From: Kordiimonas aestuarii
GTDB taxonomy: Bacteria > Pseudomonadota > Alphaproteobacteria > Sphingomonadales > Kordiimonadaceae
DNA length: 64,000 bases
Reading direction: 5' to 3'
NCBI RefSeq assembly: GCF_025574465.1
Contig: NZ_JAOBPP010000021.1
Location: 1 to 64,000 of the forward strand
Position 1 is the stretch's first letter, and the number at the start of each line of letters is the position of its first letter. Under the pieces are notes generated by a model that did no database searches, was not told the DNA's origin, and was given only the letters and a program-made list of their open reading frames with translations. This document shows, piece after piece, positions 53,376 to 62,829 of this stretch. The position numbers and the translations under genes are program-made.

Positions 53376-53792
53376 ATGTCATTCGCCGAAAGAGAGAGCA
53401 AGGATGCCGTTGAAAACGGCCTTGAGTTTGCGCCCAAATTTGATGAGCGCGGGCTCATCCCCGTTGTCACGACATGCGCCACCACAGGCCGCGTGCTGAT
53501 GCAGGCGTGGATGAACGGTGAGGCGATTGAGAGGACGATCGAGACCGGCGAGGCGCATTATTTCTCCCGCTCGCGCCAGTCACTGTGGCACAAGGGCGCA
53601 ACCTCGGGCGAGTTTCAAGTGGTGCGGGATTTCCGGACCGACTGCGACCAGGACAGCCTGTGGCTGGTGGTGGAGCAAAAGGGCGGCAAGTGCTGCCACG
53701 TGGGGCATGAGAGCTGTTTCTACCGCTCCATCCCGCTTGCGCAAAACCTCGCGCCCGGCAGCACGGTGAAACTGGCACCCCATGAAGATTAA
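53376..53792 (+). CDS. hisI: Phosphoribosyl-AMP cyclohydrolase
   Basis: A 138-residue enzyme that opens the purine ring of phosphoribosyl-AMP in histidine synthesis. Family signature: [25 protein letters not shown] (about 28-52), [18 protein letters not shown] (about 63-80), [29 protein letters not shown] (about 91-119), including the Asp and Cys that bind Mg and Zn. The product is the monofunctional type without a HisE domain. hisN lies at 7.7 kb and the other his genes are not in the window. The following protease gene starts inside its last 11 bases. Confidence 0.95.
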   Translation: MSFAERESKDAVENGLEFAPKFDERGLIPVVTTCATTGRVLMQAWMNGEAIERTIETGEAHYFSRSRQSLWHKGATSGEFQVVRDFRTDCDQDSLWLVVEQKGGKCCHVGHESCFYRSIPLAQNLAPGSTVKLAPHED

Positions 53793-54621
53793 AGCCTTCC
53801 TTTGCGCACTTCTACTCGTCTCAACCTCCTTCGCCGCATACGCGCAGGACGACGCGACCCTGAGCGCGCAGGAAAGGCTCAAGCGCATGCGCGAAGCGGG
53901 CACCTTGCCCGATAATGTGGTAACGAGCTTTGGCCGCCCCACTGTCGACAGCCGGGAAGCGCCGTGGCGCTCCATCGGGCGGGTCAACATTGGCGGGCGG
54001 GCGCACTGCACCGGCAGCCTTGTGGGCGAAAGGCTGGTGCTGACCGCCGCACATTGCCTGTACTCCAAAGCGCAGGGCCACATGGTGGTGCCGTCCATTG
54101 TGCATTTTGTTGCCGGATACCACTCCGGCGGCTACGCTGGTCATTCGAAGGTTGCGTCCTATAAGGTCAGCCCCGATTTTGACGGCACGCTTGGCGCTTC
54201 TCACAAAACGCTGGCCTATGACTGGGCCCTGCTCACGCTTGAGGAAGCGCTGGGTAAGGAGCTTGGCCACCTCCCGTTCCCGAACGACCTGACTGTCGAC
54301 GAAAACGGCAACGCTCACACCACGCTCTATAGCCCCATCATCACCGTGGCGGGTTATCCCGGGGACCGGGCCCACCTGCTGTCGCTTGAGGGGAATTGCA
54401 AAATTCAGGCGCTGGCGCAAAAGGGCCATGTGATCATGACCGACTGCGTCTCCATCAAGGGCGACAGCGGCGGCCCCATGTTGCAAAAAACCGAGGCGGG
54501 CTGGCATATCTTCGGTATCCAGACAGCCAATAGCCGCATCAACAACCGTGTCGTGAGCATGGGGGTGTCGGTGCTTGCCTTCTGGCCGACCTACCGCGAC
54601 TTGCTGCAATCGCAACAATAA
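53782..54621 (+). CDS. Exported trypsin-like serine peptidase
   Basis: A 279-residue protein with a signal peptide (about 1-22, ending AAYAQ). The catalytic triad is complete: His in VLTAAHCLY (about 94), Asp in YDWALLTLE (about 147) and Ser in GDSGGPML (about 230). The layout follows the V8/trypsin-like family exported by Gram-negative bacteria, with about 45 lead residues before the catalytic domain. It starts 11 bases before the hisI stop, so it is translated by coupling although it has no link to histidine synthesis. Confidence 0.88.
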   Translation: MKIKAFLCALLLVSTSFAAYAQDDATLSAQERLKRMREAGTLPDNVVTSFGRPTVDSREAPWRSIGRVNIGGRAHCTGSLVGERLVLTAAHCLYSKAQGHMVVPSIVHFVAGYHSGGYAGHSKVASYKVSPDFDGTLGASHKTLAYDWALLTLEEALGKELGHLPFPNDLTVDENGNAHTTLYSPIITVAGYPGDRAHLLSLEGNCKIQALAQKGHVIMTDCVSIKGDSGGPMLQKTEAGWHIFGIQTANSRINNRVVSMGVSVLAFWPTYRDLLQSQQ

Positions 54622-54908
54622 ATGATATAAAGTAACATTTCACCGCAAGCACCACACCGTCCGTCGCAGTGTGATTGCCGCAGCATGCCCAAACCGCAAA
54701 AGTTCAATGGCACCAAGCGACCGGCCTGTCGGGCCCCCGGAAATGAGTTTCGAGCGCGACAGCGACGCGTTAAACGAGGTCAACAAAAGGCGCTCCGGTT
54801 GACTGTCCTCTCCGGAGTTCCTCCTGTCAAGGCCACTGCCCCGCTCCCCCCCGGGCGGGGCATTTTTTTGGGAACGACCAGCCCTGTCACCACATTCGCG
54901 AGGCCGCG
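54622..54908. other. Intergenic region with stem-loops
   Basis: No supported gene. It holds a hairpin ctccgg / ccggag at 54793-54816 and a terminator at 54837-54869. Short frames here are Arg/Pro-rich and lack ribosome sites. Confidence 0.5.
54837..54869 (+). terminator. Terminator after the serine protease gene
   Basis: Stem gccccgc / gcggggc with a C-rich loop and a run of seven T. It ends the hisI-protease transcript, about 215 bases after the stop, just before the converging EAL gene. Confidence 0.75.
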
Positions 54909-57323
54909 TCAGGCGCTCTGGCTCACCGGTGTCGCAATAGTGCCCGTCTTCCGCGCGTCGGTCAGCGCTTCATAGTGGCTGATGGGCTTGGGCATGCCGG
55001 TATAAAAACCCTGCACCTCGTCGCCGTGTTCCAGCCTGAGCATGGCCAGTTGGGCTTCATTTTCGACGCCTTCAGCCAGCACAGGTATATTCAACCCGTG
55101 CGCAAGGCCGATCATGCCCTTGACGATACCCAGCGACTGCTGGTCGTCCTTCAGGTCGGTTATAAAGCTTTTATCAATCTTGAGTTTGTCAAACGGGAAC
55201 TGACGCAGGTAGCTGAGCGACGAATAGCCAGTGCCAAAGTCATCCATCGCCAGTTGGATGCCCTTGTCTTTCAGCCGTCTGAGCATGCCAAGCGCGCGTA
55301 TTTCATCTTCAATCAACACGCCTTCGGTTATCTCAAGCTCCAGCCTGCGCGGGTCAAGCCCGCATTCCGCCAGCACGCTGTCGATCTTTTCCGGCAATTC
55401 ATTGTCGTCAAATTGAACGGGGGACAGATTGACCGCAATCCTCAATGGGCTTGCCCAACCTGCTGCCTCCCTGCATGCCTCGCGGAAAATCCAGCTACCT
55501 ATTTCAACAATCAACCCACTCTCTTCCGCCAGCGGGATAAACTCGACCGGGGAGACCACACCGCGCTTTGGGTGTCGCCAGCGTGCAAGCGCCTCAAACC
55601 CGGTCACCGCGCCGCTGTCGATATCGAACTGCGGCTGATACAGCAGGAATATCTGGTCTTCGGCCAGCGCATCCGCCAGCTCAAGCTTCAATTTACGCCG
55701 GTCTTCCAGCGCCTTGTCTGCCGCGAGTTCGTAAAACGAAAAGGTGCCGCGCCCGGCGGCCTTGGCTTTTTTCATCGCGATCTCGGCACGCGCCAACAGA
55801 TGTCCGGGCGTATCGGCATCATCGGGCGCGATTGCCGTGCCGATGCACGCGGTGAGACGGATTTCCTTGCCTGCGACAGTGAAGGGTTGCTCCAGCTTGC
55901 GGCGCAGGCGTTCCAGCAGCAATTCCGCATTCTCGGACAGCTTCACCCCTTCCTGTACAACGCAGAACTGGTCAGCGCCAATGCGCGCCAGGGTCACCAT
56001 GCCGCGCAAACTGCTTTGCAGGCGCCCGGCAACATATTTCAACAGCTGGTCCGCTGCCGCCTGCCCGATCGCCGTGTTCATTTCCTTGAAACTGTCCAGA
56101 TCAAGATAGTGCAGCACCACCTTGTGGTCCGCCTCTGCCGCCGCGTGCATGGCGTGTTGCAGCCTGTCCATCATCAATTGCCGGTTGGCAAGCCCGGTGA
56201 GGGCGTCATAATTGGCGAGATAATTGATCCGGCGTTCCGCTGCGCGCTGCTCCCGCAGGTCCCGCACCACGGCCACGTTATGGGCTTCGCCGCTGACGAT
56301 AGCGCTTTTGAAATATAGTTCGGTCGGGATTTCTTCCGCCGCGGCGCTGACCAGCGTAGCTTCTTCAAGCTTGGCCCCCGCCTCCGCCAGCCGTGTCACA
56401 TTCTGCCCGATGGGGAAATCACGGAAGTAACGGGTGAAAGCCTCACCCCTTATGCCGCGAATGGACTTGCCCACAAGGCGCAGGAAGCTTTCGTTCGCGT
56501 TCACGATATGCCCACCATGGTCGATCATCACGATGCCTTCGATGGCCGCGTCAGCAAGGCTTCGCAGACGATCCACCTCCACCGCGCCCTGCCGGGTGAG
56601 GCGAAAATCGGTCAATGCCATTGCAAGGCTCGCGCTCAACAGCGCAATCGCCGAGATCGATACCGCGAAGCTCATCACCGTGTCAGAGACCAGCTTTTCC
56701 GGCACCGGCGCATTGGCCACAAATGTCACGCTAACACCGGCAACCGATATCTGATGCAACGCGATCATGGCCCCCGCCAGCAACAGTGCCGCGAGGATCT
56801 GTCGGACCGCGTCTTCCATCTTGTTCATCACCACCATCGCCGCGCCTGAAAGGGTAAGCGCCACCAGCGTTGCCACCGCGCTATAGCGCGGGTCAAAATT
56901 CATCGTGCCCTGAACGGTGATCGCCAGCATCTCGACAAAATGGATAACCGCGATGCCGGCCCCCACAATCAGCCCGGCCAGAAGCCGCGCGCTTCGCGTT
57001 CTGTTGTAGGTTGAAAGGGCAAAGCCGACCCCGACAATTGCAATGCTCAGCACACCGGCGATGCCGCTCATGATCACGCTGTGCTTGACCGGCATGTGCA
57101 AATCCCACCCCAGCGACGCCATCATATGTGTGGCCCAAATACCGCTGCCCACCGCGAGGGCAGAGGTCACGAGCCAGCTCTTGCGGTCCCGTTCCGCGCA
57201 CACCCGGGTGCGCTGCAGCAGGAAAAGACAGGTAACCGCACAGAAAAGCGCCAGAAAGGCTGCGAGCGCCAGCACACCGAGGTCATGCTCGTAGATAAAA
57301 CTCGTGACAATTTTCTCAATCAT
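54909..57323 (-). CDS. MHYT-PAS-GGDEF-EAL cyclic-di-GMP phosphodiesterase
   Basis: An 804-residue membrane signalling protein. The N-terminal part (about 1-225) has seven helices with three MHYT-like spots: ATHMMAS, IHFVEM and LHQIS, thought to bind metal and sense a gas or redox state. A PAS-like region (about 245-360) leads to a GGDEF domain (about 370-530) whose active loop reads IGADQF, not GGDEF, so cyclase activity is unlikely. The EAL domain (about 545-790) is intact: QPQFDIDSGAVTGFEALARWRHP and DDFGTGYSSLSYL, so the protein should degrade c-di-GMP. c-di-GMP often controls pili, so it may influence the Tad system. Confidence 0.9.
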   Translation of the reverse strand: MIEKIVTSFIYEHDLGVLALAAFLALFCAVTCLFLLQRTRVCAERDRKSWLVTSALAVGSGIWATHMMASLGWDLHMPVKHSVIMSGIAGVLSIAIVGVGFALSTYNRTRSARLLAGLIVGAGIAVIHFVEMLAITVQGTMNFDPRYSAVATLVALTLSGAAMVVMNKMEDAVRQILAALLLAGAMIALHQISVAGVSVTFVANAPVPEKLVSDTVMSFAVSISAIALLSASLAMALTDFRLTRQGAVEVDRLRSLADAAIEGIVMIDHGGHIVNANESFLRLVGKSIRGIRGEAFTRYFRDFPIGQNVTRLAEAGAKLEEATLVSAAAEEIPTELYFKSAIVSGEAHNVAVVRDLREQRAAERRINYLANYDALTGLANRQLMMDRLQHAMHAAAEADHKVVLHYLDLDSFKEMNTAIGQAAADQLLKYVAGRLQSSLRGMVTLARIGADQFCVVQEGVKLSENAELLLERLRRKLEQPFTVAGKEIRLTACIGTAIAPDDADTPGHLLARAEIAMKKAKAAGRGTFSFYELAADKALEDRRKLKLELADALAEDQIFLLYQPQFDIDSGAVTGFEALARWRHPKRGVVSPVEFIPLAEESGLIVEIGSWIFREACREAAGWASPLRIAVNLSPVQFDDNELPEKIDSVLAECGLDPRRLELEITEGVLIEDEIRALGMLRRLKDKGIQLAMDDFGTGYSSLSYLRQFPFDKLKIDKSFITDLKDDQQSLGIVKGMIGLAHGLNIPVLAEGVENEAQLAMLRLEHGDEVQGFYTGMPKPISHYEALTDARKTGTIATPVSQSA

Positions 57324-57473
57324 AAAACGGTGTCCTGCGCCCCCATGGACATGATGTCAGTTACCCTAAAAGGGATTCATTTGAGAAACTATTAATTCAT
57401 GACAAATAAGCGGGCAGACAATTTAATGGGTGGCGCGTAGTATGGTCTGACGCTGCCGCTGCACGGGGGAAAC

Positions 57474-58847
57474 ATGACGTACGCGAACGCCATTTCAATA
57501 CTGAAGAACCGGTTTGGGGAGCAGCTCTCCACCCGCATGGCGGACCGTGAAGGCCACGGTAAGGATGAAGGCGGCCATGCCCCTATGCTGCCAGATGCCG
57601 TCCTGCGTGCCAGCACCAAAAACGAGGTTGCAGACGCCGTCAGGCTGTGCGCCAGATACCGCATGCCGGTGATACCCTTCGGGGCAGGCACATCGCTGGA
57701 AGGGCACATATGCGCCGTTCATGGCGGCCTCTCCATAGACCTCTCGGGCATGAACCGCATTCTTGCGCTGAACGAAACTGACCAGGACGTAAGGGTGGAA
57801 GCCGGTGTCACCCGGCAAACGCTCAACACCCACCTGCGCGACAAGGGCCTCTTTTTCCCGGTTGATCCGGGGTCAGAGTGCACCCTTGGCGGCATGGCGG
57901 CCACGCGGGCGTCCGGCACCAATGCGGTGCGCTACGGCACCATGCGCGAGCAGGTGCTGTCGCTTGAGGTTGTCACTGCAGACGGCGAGCTTATCGAGAC
58001 CGGCTCCCGGGCCCGAAAATCGGCGGCAGGGCTTGACCTCACGCACCTGTATATTGGCTCGGAAGGCACGCTGGGCATTATTACGGAACTGAGCCTGAAG
58101 CTGCACGGGATTCCTGAAAAACTGGCGGCGGGCGTCTGCCGCTTCCCCAACCTTGGCGCCGCGACGGACACCGTGATGGCGACCATCCAGATGGGCATCC
58201 CCGTCTCGCGCATTGAGCTATTGGACGAACTGTCGATCCGCGCCGTCAACCAGCACGCAGGCACCAGCCACCTTGAGGCACCAACCCTGTTTCTGGAGTT
58301 TGGCGGCACGGCGGCTGGCGTGGACGAACAAATCGCCACCTTTACCGACCTCGCGCTTGCCTGCGGCGGGTCCCACATTGCTTTTGCGGACAATCAGGAA
58401 GACATCAACCGCATGTGGCATGCCCGGCACCAACTCTATTATGCCACCCGCGCCATGGCACCGGGCAAACAGGTAGTGACCACCGATGTGTGCGTACCCA
58501 TTTCGCGGCTTGGTGACTGTATGGCCGAGACCCGCGCTGATTTTGAAAAAAGTCCGGTCATGGCCACAATGCTGGGGCACGTGGGCGATGGTAACTTTCA
58601 CACCATCATGCTGGCCGACCCCGAGAGCGCCACCGAAATTTCGGCCATGGAATGGCTGAACGAACGCATGGTACGACGCGCGATTGACATGGGGGGCACC
58701 TGCACGGGCGAACATGGCATCGGCCTTGGCAAGCGCACGTTCCTTGCCTGGGAGAAGGGCCCCGCGCTTACGCTGATGCGGCAAGTGAAGACGGCGCTTG
58801 ACCCGCATGGTATCATGAACCCCGGCAAGATGTTGCCTGACCGATAA
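57474..58847 (+). CDS. FAD-binding D-lactate/glycolate dehydrogenase
   Basis: A 457-residue flavoprotein of the VAO/GlcD family. The FAD-binding region is at about residues 60-205 (PVIPFGAGTSLEGH, PVDPGSECTLGGMAATRASGTNAVRYG, AGLDLTHLYIGSEGTLGIITE), and the C-terminal cap with GEHGIGLGKRTF closes the active site. It resembles mitochondrial-type D-lactate dehydrogenase (LDHD) and D-2-hydroxyacid dehydrogenases that feed electrons to the respiratory chain. GGGGGAAAC precedes ATG 57474. The next gene begins directly after the stop. Confidence 0.88.
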   Translation: MTYANAISILKNRFGEQLSTRMADREGHGKDEGGHAPMLPDAVLRASTKNEVADAVRLCARYRMPVIPFGAGTSLEGHICAVHGGLSIDLSGMNRILALNETDQDVRVEAGVTRQTLNTHLRDKGLFFPVDPGSECTLGGMAATRASGTNAVRYGTMREQVLSLEVVTADGELIETGSRARKSAAGLDLTHLYIGSEGTLGIITELSLKLHGIPEKLAAGVCRFPNLGAATDTVMATIQMGIPVSRIELLDELSIRAVNQHAGTSHLEAPTLFLEFGGTAAGVDEQIATFTDLALACGGSHIAFADNQEDINRMWHARHQLYYATRAMAPGKQVVTTDVCVPISRLGDCMAETRADFEKSPVMATMLGHVGDGNFHTIMLADPESATEISAMEWLNERMVRRAIDMGGTCTGEHGIGLGKRTFLAWEKGPALTLMRQVKTALDPHGIMNPGKMLPDR

Positions 58848-58861
58848 CCGGGAGCCATGCC

Positions 58862-59626
58862 CTGCTACAGGAACTATATATCGCGCTGACATCCAAAGCC
58901 GCGCCCGGTGCGCGGCAGGCCGGGCTGGTGCGCGAGTTGGCCGGCATCGCCGGTCGCCATCGACGGCAGAAAAAAGCCTGGGCCCAACATTTGCAGCACA
59001 CAAAGGAATGTATCAGCGCCCACCTGCATGAAGCCGACGCAAACGAACCGGTACTTGTGCTTGGCGCCGGGCTTTGCCTTGACCTGCCGCTGGATGCCCT
59101 GAACGCCCATCCTGCTGGCACCTTGCTGGTTGACGCCGTGCTGCCGCGCCGCAGTAAACGCCTGCTGGCCAGTTACGGTAACATCGAGACCGAATGCGCG
59201 GACCTGACCGGCTTTCTTGACGCCTTCACGGCAGCCGAGGACCCGTTTGGCCTGACGCCGCCGGAAATCGCGCCCATGCCGCTGGCGGGATACGGCATGG
59301 CGGTCAGTTGCAATATCCTAAGCCAATTGCCGCTTGCCTTTGCGGCCAGCCCGCCCCTGAACGACGCGGAACAGGAACTGACAACCCGGGTGCAAAAGGC
59401 CCATGTGCGCGCCCTGATGGCCATGAGCTGCCCGGCGCTTCTCATTACCGATTACCAGCGCATTGAGACACACAGCGACCACAACCATGTTTTCACCAGC
59501 GTTGACAGAAACCTGCTGCCCGGTGACCCGCTTGAGACATGGCAGTGGCATATCGCCCCGATGGGCGAAACGGGGCGCGGGCGCGACATCACCCTGAACG
59601 TTGGTGCGTGGCTTCTGGGGAAATAA
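58862..59626 (+). CDS. Unknown protein, start uncertain (CTG 58862 or GTG 58928)
   Basis: Not recognised by name. The 232-residue reading from GTG 58928 leaves out an upstream in-frame stretch (LLQELYIALTSKAAPGARQAGLVRELAGI) whose composition is clearly coding and continuous with RHRRQKKAWAQHL. The frame is open back to about 58841 but has no ATG or GTG; gggag at 58850-58854 sits 7 bases before CTG 58862. An ATG at 58857 is in another frame and stops after ten codons. The fold looks Rossmann-like (EPVLVLGAGLCLDLPLDAL, GTLLVDAV, YGMAVSCNILSQLPL), a methyltransferase-like pattern lacking a clear catalytic motif. It follows the FAD dehydrogenase gene. Confidence 0.7.
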   Translation: MLQELYIALTSKAAPGARQAGLVRELAGIAGRHRRQKKAWAQHLQHTKECISAHLHEADANEPVLVLGAGLCLDLPLDALNAHPAGTLLVDAVLPRRSKRLLASYGNIETECADLTGFLDAFTAAEDPFGLTPPEIAPMPLAGYGMAVSCNILSQLPLAFAASPPLNDAEQELTTRVQKAHVRALMAMSCPALLITDYQRIETHSDHNHVFTSVDRNLLPGDPLETWQWHIAPMGETGRGRDITLNVGAWLLGK

Positions 59627-59753
59627 CATCAAGCCACCGAACGATATGCACCGGCATTGTTTTTCTCCATGGCGGGGCCATATCAGGACCGTTATAGTAG
59701 GCACCAAAATGCGGGCCATCAGCATGCCCGCAAGACCAGATGATTGAGGCACC

Positions 59754-60518
59754 ATGTTAGAAATCGTGCAAATTCCCGTCCTGTCGGACAATTATGTTTA
59801 CCTGATCCATGAGCCCAAATCGGGCGAGGTGGCGATTGTCGACCCGGCCGTGGAGGCTGAAGTGGTTGAAGAACTGGAAGCCCGCGGCTGGACACCGGAC
59901 TATATCCTTAACACCCACCACCATTATGACCATGTGGGTGCCAACCTCGCGCTCAAGCAGCGCTATGAGCTGAAGATCATCGGCCCGGCGGCAGAACGTG
60001 AGCGCATCCCGGGCCTTGATGTCGCTGTCGCCGAAGGTGACCACGCCTACCTCGGCGACATCGCCGCTGACGTTTACGACGTGCCCGGCCATACCAGCGG
60101 CCATATCGCCTATCACTTTGCCGAGACCCAGGCGCTTTTCTGTGGGGATACCATGTTTGCCATGGGCTGCGGGCGGCTGTTTGAAGGCACGCCCGAGCAG
60201 ATGTGGCAGTCGCTTTCAAAGCTGATGCGCCTGCCGGACAAAACCCGCATTTACTGCGCGCATGAATATACACTGGCGAACGGCAAGTTCGCCCTGTCGG
60301 TGGAGCCAGACAACCCCGCCCTTCAGGCGCGGATGGAGAAGGTGCAGGCCCTGCGCCGTGACGGCAGGCCGACCGTGCCCAGCGAACTGGGCACCGAGCG
60401 GGAGACAAACCCGTTCCTCAGGCCCATGAGCGACGAGATACAGGACAGGGTTGGGCTGATTGGCGCGCCCTGGCCCAAGGTTTTTGCCGAAGTGCGGCGC
60501 CGCAAGGATAACTTTTAG
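59754..60518 (+). CDS. gloB: Hydroxyacylglutathione hydrolase (glyoxalase II)
   Basis: A 254-residue metallo-beta-lactamase-fold enzyme that splits S-D-lactoylglutathione. The metal motif is NTHHHYDHVGAN (about 53-64), then VPGHTSGHIAYHF (about 109-121), FCGDTMFAMGCGRLFEG (about 126-142) and YCAHEYTLANGKFA (about 165-178); the C-terminal HAGH-type domain ends in the usual P-S-x-L-G-T-E-R-x-T-N-P-F-L-R. Length is standard. ATG 59754 follows gattgaggc. The gene end is duplicated as a 17-base tandem repeat. Confidence 0.95.
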   Translation: MLEIVQIPVLSDNYVYLIHEPKSGEVAIVDPAVEAEVVEELEARGWTPDYILNTHHHYDHVGANLALKQRYELKIIGPAAERERIPGLDVAVAEGDHAYLGDIAADVYDVPGHTSGHIAYHFAETQALFCGDTMFAMGCGRLFEGTPEQMWQSLSKLMRLPDKTRIYCAHEYTLANGKFALSVEPDNPALQARMEKVQALRRDGRPTVPSELGTERETNPFLRPMSDEIQDRVGLIGAPWPKVFAEVRRRKDNF

Positions 60519-60536
60519 GCAAGGATAATTTTTAGG
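60503..60536. repeat. 17-base tandem duplication at the gloB stop
   Basis: caaggataacttttagg at 60503-60519 is followed directly by caaggataatttttagg at 60520-60536, one mismatch. The first copy contains the last codons and stop of gloB; the second lies just outside it. It looks like recent slippage or unequal pairing. Confidence 0.9.
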
Positions 60537-60579
60537 TCGGGGACCACCCGCCACACCATCCATAAGGGGGATAAAGACA

Positions 60580-62679
60580 ATGAAATACCTGACAGTAGGA
60601 GCAATGATGGCTGCTTTAGTTGGCACCGCCGTGTCCGCAGACGACGACCCATACCTTTGGCTTGAAGATGTCGAAGGCGAAAAAGCGCTTGAGTGGGTGC
60701 GGGAACGCAACGCGCATTCACTTGAAGTGCTGAAGGAAGACCCGCGCTTTGACGCGCTGATGGAACGGTCGCTGAAAGACTATAACGCGCAGGACAAAAT
60801 CGCCTACGGGCGTTTGCTCGGTGGGTCGGTTCACAATTTCTGGCAGGATGACAAAAACGTGCGCGGCGTGTGGCGCCGCACCAGCCTGAAGTCCTACAAG
60901 GCGGGTGAGTCCAAATGGATCACCATCCTTGATGTTGACGCCCTGGCCGAAAAGGAAGGCGAAAACTGGGTTTATAAGGCACGCAAATGCCTCGCGCCCG
61001 ATTTTGGCCGCTGCCTGATTGAGCTGTCGCGGGGCGGCGGTGACGCCGTTGTGGTACGCGAATTTGACGCCGTGACCAAACGATTTGTCGATGGTGGGTT
61101 CAAGACAGAAGAGGCCAAGCAGGAAGTTGTCTGGATTGATGCCGACACTGTGCTGATCGGCACCGACTTTGGCCCCGGCACCATGACCGACAGCGGGTAC
61201 GCCAATCAGGTAAAAATCTGGAAGCGGAACGAGCCGCTTGCAGTCGCAAAGCTGATGCACGAAGGCGATACCAAGGATGTGGGCAGTTTCCCCTTTGCCA
61301 GCCACCGGCCTGACGGCAACTATGTGGGTATTGTGCAGGCTCCCGATTTCTTTACCGAGGTCGTCTACGTGCTCGACGGCGAGGAAAAGGCCTGGGACCA
61401 GAAGGAAATGCGCAAGCTGGCTCTGCCGGAAACCATAAGCTTCAAGGGCTTTTTTGGTGACATGGTCATTGTGCAGATGCGCAAGGACTGGAAATTGGGC
61501 AACAAGACCGTCAAAGCGGGAACCCTTGTTTCCATCAAAGTCGCCGACGCTCTCTCCGGGCGCGCCGAATATAGTGTCAGCACGATATTTGTGCCCACAG
61601 AGCGCAGTTCCATCGACGCGGTTGAGGTCGGCAAGGACCGTATTTTCCTTTCCGTTCTCGATGAGGTTACCGGCCAGCTTGTTTCCGCAAAACCGGGGCC
61701 AAACGGTTGGCAGACCAGCAATCTTGGCATGCCGCAAAATGGCGCGCTGAACGTTGTCAGCGCGGATGAATGGACCGACACGGCCTTCATCAATTTCGAA
61801 AGCTTCCTCCAGCCCGATACGCTTTATACCGTGGAGCTCGGCGGCAAGCCGGAACAGATCGCGGCCCTGCCCGCACGGTTCGACGCCAGTGACATGGTGA
61901 CCGAACAGAAGTTCGCCACATCGAAGGACGGCACCAAGGTGCCCTATTTTGTCATTCGTCACAAAGACGTGGAAATGGACGGCACGACCCCCACCATCCT
62001 CTATGGTTATGGCGGGTTCGAGATCGCCATTGCGCCAACCTATCTTTCCGGCAGCGGCAAGCTGTGGCTTGAGGAAGGCGGCGCCTATGTGCTGGCCAAC
62101 ATCCGGGGCGGCGGCGAGTTTGGACCCAAGTGGCACCAGGCCGCACTCAAGGAAAACCGCCAACGCGCCTATGACGACTTTATTGCCGTGGGCGAAGACC
62201 TGATCGAGACCGGCTTCACCACCCCGCGCCATCTGGGTATCCGGGGCGGCTCCAACGGCGGCTTGCTTATGGGGGTGATGACCACGCAGCGCCCGGACCT
62301 TTGGAACGCGGTGATCTGTGCCGTACCGCTGCTTGACATGATGCGCTTCAACAAGCTTCTGGCTGGCGCAAGCTGGATGGGCGAATACGGCAACCCGGAT
62401 GTGCCGGAAGAACGTGACTATATCCTCAAATATTCCCCGTACCAGAACCTGAACGCGGACAAGGACTATCCGGAAGTGTTCTTCTATACCTCCACCAAGG
62501 ATGACCGCGTGCACCCCGGCCACGCCCGTAAAATGGCGGCGAAGATGCTCGGCATGGACAAGCCTGTCCTCTATTATGAGAACATCGAGGGCGGGCACTC
62601 GGCGGCGGCCAACCTGAAGCAGCGCGCCTTCACCGACGCCCTTCAGGTGGTCTACGCACTCAAAAAACTGAAGGACTAG
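60580..62679 (+). CDS. Exported prolyl oligopeptidase (S9A)
   Basis: A 699-residue enzyme with a signal peptide (about 1-21, ending AVSAD). The propeller domain runs to about residue 430; family start DDPYLWLEDVEGEKALEWVRERN is typical of S9A. The catalytic domain has YGYGGFEIAIAPTYL, ANIRGGGEFGPKWHQAALKENRQRAYDDF, the nucleophile GGSNGGLLMG (about 557-566), Asp in TSTKDDRVHPGHARK and His in EGGHSAA. It hydrolyses short proline-containing peptides in the periplasm. GGGGGATAA lies upstream of ATG 60580. A strong terminator follows. Confidence 0.95.
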   Translation: MKYLTVGAMMAALVGTAVSADDDPYLWLEDVEGEKALEWVRERNAHSLEVLKEDPRFDALMERSLKDYNAQDKIAYGRLLGGSVHNFWQDDKNVRGVWRRTSLKSYKAGESKWITILDVDALAEKEGENWVYKARKCLAPDFGRCLIELSRGGGDAVVVREFDAVTKRFVDGGFKTEEAKQEVVWIDADTVLIGTDFGPGTMTDSGYANQVKIWKRNEPLAVAKLMHEGDTKDVGSFPFASHRPDGNYVGIVQAPDFFTEVVYVLDGEEKAWDQKEMRKLALPETISFKGFFGDMVIVQMRKDWKLGNKTVKAGTLVSIKVADALSGRAEYSVSTIFVPTERSSIDAVEVGKDRIFLSVLDEVTGQLVSAKPGPNGWQTSNLGMPQNGALNVVSADEWTDTAFINFESFLQPDTLYTVELGGKPEQIAALPARFDASDMVTEQKFATSKDGTKVPYFVIRHKDVEMDGTTPTILYGYGGFEIAIAPTYLSGSGKLWLEEGGAYVLANIRGGGEFGPKWHQAALKENRQRAYDDFIAVGEDLIETGFTTPRHLGIRGGSNGGLLMGVMTTQRPDLWNAVICAVPLLDMMRFNKLLAGASWMGEYGNPDVPEERDYILKYSPYQNLNADKDYPEVFFYTSTKDDRVHPGHARKMAAKMLGMDKPVLYYENIEGGHSAAANLKQRAFTDALQVVYALKKLKD

Positions 62680-62698
62680 TTTCCAGACAACCAAGGTT

Positions 62699-62725
62699 AA
62701 AAGGCGGGGCTTCCCCGCCTTTTTT
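62699..62725. terminator. Terminator after the prolyl oligopeptidase gene
   Basis: Stem aaaaggcgggg / ccccgcctttt closed by a ctt loop and extended T run, 19 bases after the stop. Confidence 0.88.
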
Positions 62726-62829
62726 CATGCAAGCTTTTCTATGTACCATTTCAATAAAATGTGATGTGCCAAAGCGGCAAACCCGCACTACCGTCGGCAG
62801 CACATAAAAACGTTCGAGGAAATACGCCC

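Noticed and set aside
54685-54975. Plus-strand frame after the serine protease gene
   Set aside because: Arg/Pro-rich, runs through the terminator stem and into the opposite gene; no ribosome site.
54975-56318. Long plus-strand frame opposite the EAL protein
   Set aside because: Antisense to a well-conserved signalling protein with all EAL motifs; no support.
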